Shown piece by piece: positions 48,381-58,900 of a DNA stretch of 64,000 nucleotides. The notes beneath the pieces were generated by a model. The model worked only from the letters and a program-made list of their open reading frames with translations, did no database searches and had not been told where the DNA came from. Position 1 is the stretch's first letter, and the number at the start of each line of letters is the position of its first letter. The translations under genes and the position numbers were made by a program. Source of the stretch: Tetraselmis striata (taxonomy: Eukaryota > Chlorophyta > Chlorodendrophyceae > Chlorodendrales > Chlorodendraceae); assembly GCA_006384855.1 (NCBI GenBank), contig VCJN01000418.1:124001-188000 (forward strand), in the 5' to 3' direction.

Positions 48381-49190
48381 CCGCCCTCCCTGGCTCCCTC
48401 TTTTGCGGCTCTTTGCCGCAAGGATCCCGCCCTTTCCGTGTAACTAAGCCTGCGCACTTTTCGGCCTACCTTCCTTTGAAATAGACGTTATCCGCCCAAG
48501 AAAAAGTTCAAGACCGAAATTGGAAATAGGGTACCCGTAGCACCTATTTCGTCGTGCCGCGAAATAGTACTTTACTCGTATGGCCAAACGAATACTCGTA
48601 TTACTACCGCCGTCTTATCCTAATCAAATCGCGATCATGACTATTCTGAAACCCGGACATTAACAAAGATCGTGGCTGCATGATCTTTGATGGCATAAGA
48701 AGTCGTAAATCGCATGGTCCAGATCTCATAGTGATTTGGGGAACCCAATCGCTATTTGCTCATCGCGAGTTTTCGGATTGGTGGTCAAATCACGAGGCCG
48801 CGGTAATTCGGACCTCAGCGAGTGGCCAAATCACTCGCGTTTCCAATTTCATTGGTCGCGTAACGGTCGGTACGTCAAAGCGCCTAGGATGGACGGCGCA
48901 CATGCGTCCATCGTTCATCGTTCATCGCGCGGCTCGCATATGTATAATGTGTAACGAACTCGCCGCCGCCCGGGGTTGGCCCCCTGCGGCCCGCTAGCAC
49001 CCGTGGCACACCCACCACCCAGCCGCCATTACCCGTCCACTGTTTCGTTTTCGGCCGCCTACGTCGAGGCGACCGCCCCAACCCGAAAATCAGTCAACGT
49101 TTATCACCTTGCTAGCGGCTATGGCTATGTAGCGTACATGAAGAGGACCAACTCTTCGGTCTCATTCCTACCCATGACGATGAGGAACAC
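48381..49190. other. Spacer, no gene recognised
   Basis: Nothing identifiable. Short local repeats such as tandem CGTTCATC occur near 48910. Confidence 0.5.
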
Positions 49191-50037
49191 ATGGCGGGCA
49201 GCGAGCAGTCGGATGGGCAAGAGTCCAGCCCCAGCCCCACGCCCGAGGCGGCGACAACCCCTGCCGCACATACGCCTAGCCCCTCCGCCCAAACCCAAGG
49301 CGAGTCCATCTCCGACCTGGACATGTCGCATGCACATTGCACGCGCGGTCAACGCGGCATTAGCGGTCGGCAACATACGGGCGCTGCGGGGCTGTCCCCG
49401 CCCGTGCAGCAGGATCCCGCAGCCGGCAGTTGTGCAGCAGATCCCTCGGTCCCAATCAAGAAGGACCCAAAACCCGTGACGGCTGGTAAAAAGGGCTGGG
49501 TTAGACGTGCAGAGGGGGAGTGGACGAAGCACTCCTATGCTCGCCTAGCCCACGCCATCGACGAGCGACAAGAGGCGCTAGTAACCCGAGCGCATGGAAA
49601 CAATAGGCCGGACGTGATGCAGGCGGCTAGCGGATGGCGGCTCCTTGTTGCTTGTTTAGGCTACATGGGCCTCTTCGCGGCTCTCTGCGTGGTACGAGGA
49701 AAATGGGCTATCCTATTTCCAACGTCGGTCTTGAATGGGCGGTTATAGTCAAACATTTTAAAATAGCCGAGTTCACTTCTTCACTCCTTCAACTTGGGCG
49801 GTCGCATACGCTGATCACGCGGCACGTTGCTCTGGGGGCGACTCCAATCACGCCGCACACGAGTGGGCGGCACATGGCCTTGCCGACATTTGTCACGACG
49901 TGAAGTCCGCGTTGGGCGTGGGTGTCCAGATCCTCACGGACCCGTCGGTGCTTGTTTCTCTCCCGAAGGGCAGCGACGGCCGGCCGGCCGATGTTGGGCT
50001 TTTTGGGTATGGCGGTATCCGCGGAAACACGGTTGCT

Positions 50038-50045
50038 GTCGATAC
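50038..50045 (+). repeat. 8-bp target-site duplication, left (GTCGATAC)
   Basis: An exact copy of 50430-50437. Removing the MITE and one copy rejoins an open frame across the site. Confidence 0.9.
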
Positions 50046-50429
50046 CAGGGTTGGGCTGCAGTATCTACTGCACTGCAGATTGCAGAAACTGCAGCATGCA
50101 GTTAAGCTACTGCACTGCAGCCTGCAGTACTTCCCGAAAAGGGGCTGCAGTGCAGATACCCAAAGTGCCCCACATATATGCCCTTCTCTGTCCCGCCCTT
50201 CCCTATAATCAACAGTTTCAGTGCTACTGTGGTCTGCACTGCAGCCTGCACTGCAGCCTGCAGTACTGCAGCATGTTGTCTGCAGCCTGCATTGCAGCCT
50301 GCATGCAGCCTGCAGTATTGCAGCATGTTGACTGCATCCTGCATTGCAGCCTGCACTACAGCATGCATGCAGCCTGCAGTACTGCACTGCAACCTGCAGT
50401 ATTGTAAAGTGGACTGCAGCCCAACCCTG
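50046..50429. mobile_element. hAT-like MITE with PstI-repeat interior
   Basis: A 384-bp element with perfect 17-bp terminal inverted repeats, CAGGGTTGGGCTGCAGT at the left and its complement at the right, flanked by the 8-bp duplication GTCGATAC. An 8-bp TSD with CAGGG-type ends is typical of hAT transposons. The interior is almost entirely repeated CTGCAG, CTGCAGCCTGCA and TGCATGCAG units with a short unique stretch at about 50130-50220. It has no coding capacity, so it must be mobilised in trans. Confidence 0.85.
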
Positions 50430-50437
50430 GTCGATAC
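50430..50437 (+). repeat. 8-bp target-site duplication, right
   Basis: GTCGATAC, identical to 50038-50045. Confidence 0.9.
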
Positions 50438-51061
50438 CACCATTGCCCCGATCCTCGGCGGGTCAAGCTCGGATCCAACGACTGCTTTGCGGGCTGCAGA
50501 GCGCCACAAAGTCCAGAAGTATGACGAGCGAGGGTGTCCGAAACGCCGCCGGCATGCTTCGCTTTGTTCCTTTCGCCGTTTCCGAGTTTGGCTCGCTGGC
50601 CCCGCACGCCGAGGCTTTCTTGGTGGAGCTCGCGAAAGCTAGCCACACGCACACTCGCCAAAAAATCGGCAGCTCTTGTCTGCGTGGCGCCGCCGTTTCT
50701 CCTTTCTCATCAACGTGACACATGCAGACAACGTTCTTGGCGGGGTCGCGACCGCGCGTGCGGCGCGTGATGGTGCTCCTGCGCCTTTGTCGCGTCGCTC
50801 GTCGGCATGTGTTGCTATGACCCGGGTCATTGGCTTCAAGCGTTCTCGTTGCGGCTGATGGCCTACCCCGGGGCGGTGGTCCCTTTGGTTCCCGGCAGCT
50901 TGGTGACTTCGTGGTTCCCTTGGCTCCTTCTTGGTTCTTGGCTCCCTGTCCTCATGCTCGACCTTGGTTTCAGGCTTATGTCTCTCTTTTGCTGGCAACC
51001 TTTCACAGTTGCTGTTAGTTCCGTTTGTAGTGCGCTTTTGTGAAAGCCCTTAATTAAAAAT

Positions 51062-52413
51062 ATACACCCCTCCACATAAGTCCGGGTTTTGCATTTTCGA
51101 TCGCAAAGCGCATGCATGGGCGAGGATCACGCCGGCTGCATGTGCATACATGCTAACTACAGTGGGAATAGTTCGGGCGAACGCCTATTGTGCGCTTTAT
51201 ACCCACCCGCGCGACAACACGACCATTTGTGGGCGCCCTTTCAAAAACGCGAAATCATTGCATGGTGCGTTGGCGCCATAAAGTTGTGGGTTGCGCCAAC
51301 CGTCCAAACCTATGGAAATAGCGGCACTCGTCGCACCAAACTCGGTGGATACGGCCCTTGGCATAAGTTGCACACACCGTGCGTGTAGGCCACTGAAAGC
51401 ATGTCGCTATAGGCACGACGTGACACCCCAACGTCAAGTTGGCCATTGTGGGGAGCAGTTTTGGGGTGAAAATGCTGATGTTTCTGTGGCGAACGCACGT
51501 AGGAGAGGCGCTCGATGGCCCCCTTGGCGTAGGGCAATGCTCTACTATGGGGGCGCGTGGTGGAATGCCAGTTGCACCGTTTCGTGGGCGGGGTGGCGCG
51601 GTAGGGGCGTGGATTTTGATTTATATGAAATTCCTTGAAAAATGCTGTGGAAAATGGCATTTTGGCTGGTAGATGTGTGTATCGCTAGGAGGTGGCACAT
51701 GCCAAGTGTTGGTGGTCCGTGGTCATCCACATACATAACGCTCTCGCGCAACTGAGTATGGGGCTTAGACACGCACTTGGCGCAAAGCCACGCGCCCGAT
51801 ATGGGTGGGCACATGAGGCAGTGAGGGGCAACTTGGATGATCATCTTTGGGGATTTTTTTCCGGAGACCCAAAAAATCGAGTCTGTGATTATGGAAGAGT
51901 GTTCCCGACGTTGAATTGAACGAGGAATCGCGTGATATGTTTAAAAAGTTTTTCTGAGCAAACCCTGAGAAGTTATAGTGTTTTGAAGCCAAGGGGGTGT
52001 TGATGCGCGTGGCCGACACTGATGCCATGCCAGTATCGCAACGCGACTTGCACTGGCCGCCGCCCACACGGCTGCACCCCAACCAAATGCACCCGAGCCC
52101 CTTGCCAATGTGTTTCCTCACGCGTTCATGGCCATCCCGCCGTTTGGTTGTCTATTCTAGCGCGTCGGCGTGTGCGTGATACCGACCCCGGTTTTGGTGC
52201 AGTTGCAGGCGACGCCCATCCACGCACCAGGTGCACCGTGATTCCCTAGTCAAAGGTCATTAAGCTTCGGTTTGAGCCACTCGTCATGCAGGTTTTATAA
52301 AGCCCTCTGAGATTCCAGGGTTTCATCTCATATACCCTACGTTCAGGTATCCTAGACTTGTGAAGTCTTGAGACTGCCGAAAAGGGACCCCAAACTTATG
52401 TGCAGGGGTGTAT
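51062..52413. mobile_element. TIR DNA transposon, non-autonomous or unidentified (about 1.35 kb)
   Basis: The ends are inverted: ATACACCCCTCCACATAAGT at 51062 and, on the other strand, ATACACCCCTGCACATAAGT at 52413, continuing for about 24 bp with few mismatches. Flanks TTAAAAATA and TTATAAAATA could be an imperfect 9-10 bp duplication, as in Mutator-like elements, but both are AT-rich. Minus-strand frames of 116 and 99 aa (51310-51660, 51545-51844) show no transposase motif I recognise. Confidence 0.65.
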
Positions 52414-52423
52414 TATAAAATAG

Positions 52424-52545
52424 CCGAAGCACTGTGCAAGACTAATTGAAGGCCACTGACGGAATTTCCAACACTGCTGGATCACCGTCAAAAACACTGC
52501 CATCGTTTATGAAAATTTATTCAAATTACCCGGCACTGACCACGA
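52424..52545 (-). mobile_element. LINE fragment, part 2 of a split copy
   Basis: Reverse-orientation LINE sequence (CAAGACTAATTGAAGGCCAC ... GACCACGAAAGGTCCGCCC), co-linear with 44641-44766 after a gap of about 15 bases of LINE sequence. It contains a small internal AT insertion near 52505-52528. Confidence 0.75.
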
Positions 52546-52971
52546 AAGGTCCGCCCTACCGTCGTGACAGTAGGTACAGTATGCCCTATGGCGGCTTGAT
52601 GTGTTGACTTTATAGTACTACTTTTAGCAGTAGGTGGATTTGTTGCTGCCCTTTTTGTAATTCACACCAGTATGCCCTACCGTCGTACAGTATGCGATTG
52701 CTGGTGCTGTGCGGTCGCATGGTCATCATCAGTTATTGTCGTCACTCGTACAACCACCATCCACATAGCTGGGTGGGCTTGGGTGGTGTCGGGGGAACTT
52801 GCAGACGGGTTCCGCAGGCCAGAGCGTTGCGGCCTACCGGCTGTTACGTGTTTGGAGGGATAGGGTGTGCGCGTCGTCTCCCGCCAGTACTTGCGCTGCG
52901 CGGTTTGTTTCCGAGCGAGTGACACAGCGCCGCACGAAGACTCGTTACGGTAGCATCGTGGGCCGGGGGCG
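52546..52971 (+). promoter_or_regulatory. Upstream region of polycystin copy B
   Basis: Presumed promoter and 5' UTR. Two copies of a TATGCCCTACCGTCGT-like word lie at 52551-52590 and 52672-52690. It shows no similarity to the flank of copy A, so the two genes have unrelated promoters. No TATA box was identified. Confidence 0.4.
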
Positions 52972-55900
52972 ATGGCGGATTCGAGCAGCGGCACGCCGGC
53001 TTCGCCTAAGCCGCTCGTGAACAAGCCCTCCGACAACAGGGGCTCAGCCACCTCCTTTCAGGGCGCCCCGACTAATGTGTCTGTGGGCTCGGTGGGTGCC
53101 CCTTCCTCTCTGTTCTACCTCTGACAATATAACGTTCTCTGAGTGTTTCATTGATAGCAAGTACGAGCAGTAGAGCGGCGGGGCGTCTCGCGCACCGTTT
53201 GGGATGGGGTGAGAATGGGGCACGTGTCCCATTCTGAGAGAGGGAGGGGGGGGGGGGGGGGGGCAGTACGTCTTCGGGAGCATATGCCCACCCTGCCGTT
53301 GCGATCAGGTACTGCTCGTACATGGAGCTCTCCGGGGACCCTACCTATGAGGGGTGTAGCGACTTAGGGGCAATGGTACTCGAGCCGTCGCTCCCTGGCG
53401 CTTGCACTTGGCGGTTTGGTATTCTCCATTCTCATTTTCAAACCGTTAAGAATGACGCGACTCAATATTCGCTACCAAAGAAATACACAGCAAGCAGAGG
53501 CGGTAGTCAAGACCTACGTCGCAGGAGATCGCTAAGCGGCAGTCGACCGACACCGTCACGTGCCACTCCACAGGCTGCCAACCCCAGTTTCGGACAGTAT
53601 GCGACGCCAGGCACGCCTATGGGCGGGTCGCCGAGCAAGTCAAAGGAGTCCGCGCCATCAAGAGACGCCATCAAGGATGACTTCGGAATGGCCCTGGGGG
53701 CGGCGCGCAAGTTCAAAGACTCATTCGCTCGCCGGGGAGGCGGTGACGCCGTGGACCATTGCTTCTACAAGTTGAGCGTGTCGCAACATCGCCGTCTGGG
53801 CTACAAAGAGCTCTTCTGGTTCCTGGTGCGCGTGTTTACCTTCCTATGCTGGCACCTCTGCCGCACCCAGGTTGCGACTATTCGTGTATTTGGCGAATAG
53901 TCATATGTCAGTCATGCTCGCGCTCGTCGGGGTGAAATGTGTCTAAGTAGCATTTGCTTGCTCACCCGGAGAACAGGTCTTCCTCATGCTATACTTCGCC
54001 ATGCTGTTCCTCCAGCGCCAGTCTGCGGTGGGCTTTGAGGTGTATACTTCGCTGAGCGGGGTGGTGCCTGACGGTGCTCCCCCCCCCCCCCCCCCCCCCT
54101 CTCGCGACACTCCGGGACCGCCCTTCACCTGTCTGAGCCTACCTGGCACTCGCTGTCCCATTGACTATTAGCAATATCCTGCACCACAGGTGACACGCTG
54201 CAGGGCACCGCCGAGATCGAGGCATGGCTTTCAGCGCAAGTTTCCAGCGTGTGGGTCGACCCAGAGTGTGGAGACGGTGTGTGTGTCGATCCTTGGGAGT
54301 TTCCTGAGTATGGCCGCTTTGGCTGCCGCGCCGATTGCGGCCGCCTTGTTGAAGTGCGCAATGTCACGGAGCTGCAATTTGACTTTTACACTAACTTCAC
54401 ACACCCTGGTATCCCCTCCACGGTAAGTCCTCATCCCTAGTTTGGCCTGCCTGTTCAGCTGGCTGACTCGATGTTCTGCCCGACCTGAGCAACTCAATTG
54501 CCGCTGCTGTCATGCTGCTGCTCATCACAGGAGCTGCTGAGCCAGGCGAGCTGGAACATCTGCCCCCGCTCCCGTGCCCCGCACGGCTCGGACTGCTACT
54601 TTCTTGAGTTCCAGGGCTTCCCAGAGACTGTTGGCTTCAGCCAAGTGGTGTGTGTCTGTGTCCCCCCCCCCCCCCCCCAGGGATGGATGTAGCCGCATGC
54701 CTGTGTGCTGAGATGTGCCGCTCCTCACGTTGTGGCGGCTCATGCCAACTCGCAGTTGCTGGGCGACATTCCGGATGGTGACTGGCAGGTAGTTATTCGT
54801 GGCGACGACTTCGAGAAGATTTCAGGCGCTATCCGCTCCCGCAACGATCTCCAGTTGGCAGCCGTCATGCGCAAGGTGAGGCCGTGTGGTCTACGCGGTA
54901 TCTCAATATCTGTTGTGGCAGTGCCTCTATGTTGGAATTGAGGTCATGGGCCCATCTGGCTGCGCAGGGTCTATGCATTCTCGTGCAATGGCAGCTAACT
55001 GTACTTTATAATGAAATGGTAGATAATTTGGTTTGATTTTTACCTGCCAACAAAAAACAGTCTTGACATGTGGCTGGCTGATGCGCAGGTGGAGCTAGCG
55101 GCCTCCATGGCACGCGCCATGCGCGTTGTTGTGCAGCAGCAGCTGTTGGATGCCGCCACGCTGGCGCACCAAGACAATCGTGCGGTTGCACAGACATATT
55201 GGAGAGAGAGTTACGAGCAGCTTCTCGAGTCCTTGCGCATCGCCAACAACACCGGCCGCCTCAGCCCCGAGGAGGCTCAGCTTAATGTTGCTGCAGCCCG
55301 ATCGGTGAGAATTCCTTTCCCATCTGTAACAATGATGCTATATGATGTCAAGTCGGCTTTGCTTCATGCCAGACATAGGCGTTGTTAAACTATTATGCAA
55401 CTGTATACATCTAAACCTTTTTTTTCTTCCCTTAGATCATCTTTGCTAAATCCCGTCACGAATGTGTTCTCACACACTCACTGTCTCGTTATTATTCATG
55501 CAGGATCTGGAGAGGCTGAATAGCGATCTACAGTTTGCAGAGGGGTTTGCAGGGTGCATAGGCATCAGGAATCTGCTGCTCAACACTAATCTCACAAGCA
55601 TGTACAGCCCCCAGCAGTGGACAGTGGAGAACAACCCAATGACCGCCACTGTCACTGCCAACGGTACCGAAGAGCAGCAGCGCTGTGCTGCAGCCAGTGA
55701 AACTGTCTGGGCAGCTCTGCTACAGCGCAACCAGCGCGTTCGCGACACCATCGCCACCCGTCAGCAAACAGCCTCCGACATCCTGGATGAGACAGACGAG
55801 GAAGCGATTCCACAGGCACTCCGGAACAGCTCCTTTGTCCAACAGTTCCGCGAGCTGCGCATGGCAACTCAGAAGCAGCAGCCAGAGCTGTGGGCTGTCA

Positions 55901-58900
55901 TCATGGAAAGCAATGGCCTGGATAGTCTCAACCCCATCACCGCCTCGCTCCAAGTGCTCGCAACATCCTACGCTAACACGCAGAACATGAGCCTGGCAGA
56001 GATGCAGCTGCTTGCGGTCACGACGCGTTACTCTCTGGCCGACCTGGCTGCGCTCGCAAACGCACGCGCACAAGAAATGAACAACTGGTCCCTGCCTGTG
56101 AGCCCTCCAATCGAAGCACTTTTGCCGTTTTGTTTTCATCACCTGAAATACAGACCTGCAGTGCCATTGTTTACTCCGCATCATCGCTGTTGCACTCAAA
56201 TGTTGCCTCTGTATGTTTGTTGGGCAGGTGAGCCCGACTCCTTCACCCCTACCAGAGTACAACATCGCCACCTTCAATGGCGGTGGTGACGCCTACCTCA
56301 CCTGCGACCTTGAGAACCGCGGCAGCCAGTATGACGGCGTCTGCAGCAACACCCTGTGCCCTGGGCCAGGTGAGGTCGCATTGCCAGACGCTGGTGTTGT
56401 GTAGCCCATGAATGTCTTTTCCAGTGATAAAACGCCTGCAGTAATAAAACTACTGCATCCTGACGGATATGCTGCTCACAGGGTGCATTGAGGAGGAAGT
56501 GAAGATGCACTGCGAGAGCCTGTGCATCTGCCATGACGGTGTCGACCGTCTGTCATGCGGCACCGACGAGACATGTGTGTGCTCTGTATGCGAGGTGCAA
56601 CGCGATGATATTGCAGAGATTTCGCGCATTCAGCAGATCAACCAGCTTCTTAAGCCCCTGGAGTCCAGCAGTGACGACGATGCTGATGGCGGTCCTAGTG
56701 AGCTCGATGCAGATGTGGTCATCATGAAGGGCGAGGCGGTTGAGACCGCCCGGCCCCTGCCAGAGGATGAGATGGCAGCTTATGCTGAGGCTGTGAGCCG
56801 CATGGAGCAGAGCATGGATAAGGGTACGCAAGCCTTTGCAGCTCCTGCCACGCAAATTGATGACAGCTACGGTGACCTCACGTATTAAGATGCTCGCCGG
56901 GATTGCTGTGCAGGCAAGCAGGGCCGCAGGCTGCAGCAGGCAAGCCAGATCGACGCCGCCATTCGAAATGCCCAGGACGCGCAGTCAGTGGTGGCACGGC
57001 TGGAGGCGCAGGTGTCAACGCTGACAACGTACGTAGAGGAAACTGCGAGGGCATCAATCGACAATGACCGCCTCCTGCAGGTAGTGCCGTGCTGCAGCCG
57101 CCTTGCTTCTTTGCAGACTCTGCCTCCAACTGCCTGTTGCATTGCCCCTTGCTTTTTCTGACAATCATTGTGTGGTGCGGCTTGCAGAATCTCATCAGCA
57201 GCGGGCAGGTGCAGCTGACTGCGAGGCAAGACCAGATCCTGAGCACACTGCAGACGGTCATTGACCGCCGGAACGCCGCACAGGAGCTGGCGCAGCGCAC
57301 CTTTGAGCGCCTTGATCAGCTGACTGCGCTGAGCGAGCAACAGGCGCAGTCGCTGCAGGAGGTACAGCAGGTTGCGGAAACGCAGCTGCAATCCATCCAG
57401 GATGCGCAGATGCGCGGGGCACTTCACCTTGATCAGGCACTTGAGCTCTTGGGCCGCGTTCGCCTCCAGCAGTGCGTCCCACCCACCCAGTATTGCCTGC
57501 TTGTGCGACTGGATGGTGTCCACCATTGTACTCATTCAGCAACATTCTGTGCCCCATGTTTGCAGAGAAATCAACGAGCGGACTGCTCTACTGGCCAACA
57601 CTATATGCTCTGAACGCCAGCGGAATGTCCGTTTCTCCGTGCAAAACTACGAGTCCGTGCCTAGCACGCGCCCACGCGACCGCGACATTGGCCTGTCAAA
57701 CAAGCTGCTGGTAGGCATGCTGCTGCACAGCACGAGGCAGGACCGCACGATGTGCGAGAACGACCCGTTCTTCGGCCCAGAGACAAGCTGCTTTGGCGGC
57801 AGATCCACCGCACCCTTTGGCATCGACCCAGTGTTCAAGCGCGGTGCCGAGCTATACCAGCCCGGCCTTGACACGATGCAGGACAAGCAGATGTAAGTTG
57901 TCTACGCCCCTTGCCAAGCTGTTACCTGCCCGTGAAAAAATGGCTGCGATACGATACATGCCACGCTGGGTGCTAATAGTTGCGGCCTGTCCCATCGCCA
58001 TGCCCGCAGCTTTTACAACTGCTCGGCCCTGCCATCTGCGCCGACCTTCAATGTGGAGACCAACATCAGCACGGCAACCTACATCAGCAACGATCCTCCG
58101 TATTGCGCGGAGCTCTACAACGTGAACGATGTGCCATACGGCTTCAAGACGCTGCCGTGAGTACTGGCTGCTCACTGATGACTGCCGAGCTGACTGCAAA
58201 GCTGTGCCACCGCTTACTTCTGTGTGTCATGGAGATAGCGGCTAAGGCACCATGCCATTGCTGACCCACTTCACAGGCTGGAGGGCCAAAAAGACGGGTT
58301 TCCAGTGTTTTTTGACATCAACCTTAGCGAGCAGCGTGCCCAGGACTACCTGGCCTATGTGATCCAGGGTCTGTACCTGGACAGCGCCACGGAGGCGATG
58401 ACGAGCGAGTGGGTCACGTACAACAGCGAGCTACGCGTGTATGCACACATCCAGGTGGAGTTTGGCTTCAGCCCCGCTGGGCTGATTGACGTGTCGCACA
58501 GCATCGGCACCCTGCGGACCGATGTGATGTCAACCAGCTCTGACTACTGGCGTCTGGTCCTGGAGGTGTGCCCCGCTCCAGCAGTGTGTTTACTTTGCAC
58601 CCTGTTTCTGGCTGCATGGAATGAAGAAGATGTGGGTGCCACTGCACTCGTAGCGCAGGATAGGCGCCAGGTTGCACTCACTGCCGGCACTGAATTTGCA
58701 TTGTGGCTTGCTCCTTCCAACCAGATCGTTGTGTTTGTCGCCATCTTCGTCCAACTGGCCTGCAACGTCTTGTGGGCGGTGAGCCGTCTGCGTGCTGGGG
58801 TCCGTTGGGCGCGGCTGCTCACCCACGGCTGGCTCTACTTTGACCTTATCACCATACTGCTCATGATCATAAATGCCATCAACTGGTGGTCCTTCACCTT

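Larger units (their letters stand above)
49191..50720 (+). pseudogene. RT-associated C-terminal nuclease-like gene remnant, split by a MITE
   Basis: The first part (49191-49748, MAGSEQSDGQESSPSPTPEA...) is a Ser/Pro-rich open frame of unknown function. From about 49800, frames encode HAAHEWAAHGLADICHDV and, at 49970-50045, RPADVGLFGYGGIRGNTVAV. After the MITE the sense frame resumes as TTIAPILGGSSSDPTTALRA, ERHKVQKYDE and, frameshifted, LRFVPFAVSEFGSLAPHAEA. The RPAD..., VAVD and K..KY spacing resembles a PD-(D/E)XK-like domain found at the end of many algal and animal RT-like proteins. The family call is from memory of the pattern, not a search. Confidence 0.5.

Noticed and set aside
49191-49748. 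Integral-membrane protein gene (hydrophobic stretch WRLLVACLGYMGLFAALCVV)
   Set aside because: A single short hydrophobic run at the end of a Ser/Pro-rich frame in a transposon region. Competing frames and the downstream RT-tail remnant make a host gene unlikely.
50040-50430. CRISPR-like or satellite array from regularly repeated CTGCAG words
   Set aside because: The repeats are degenerate and variably spaced without unique spacers, and perfect TIRs with an 8-bp duplication show it is one transposable element.
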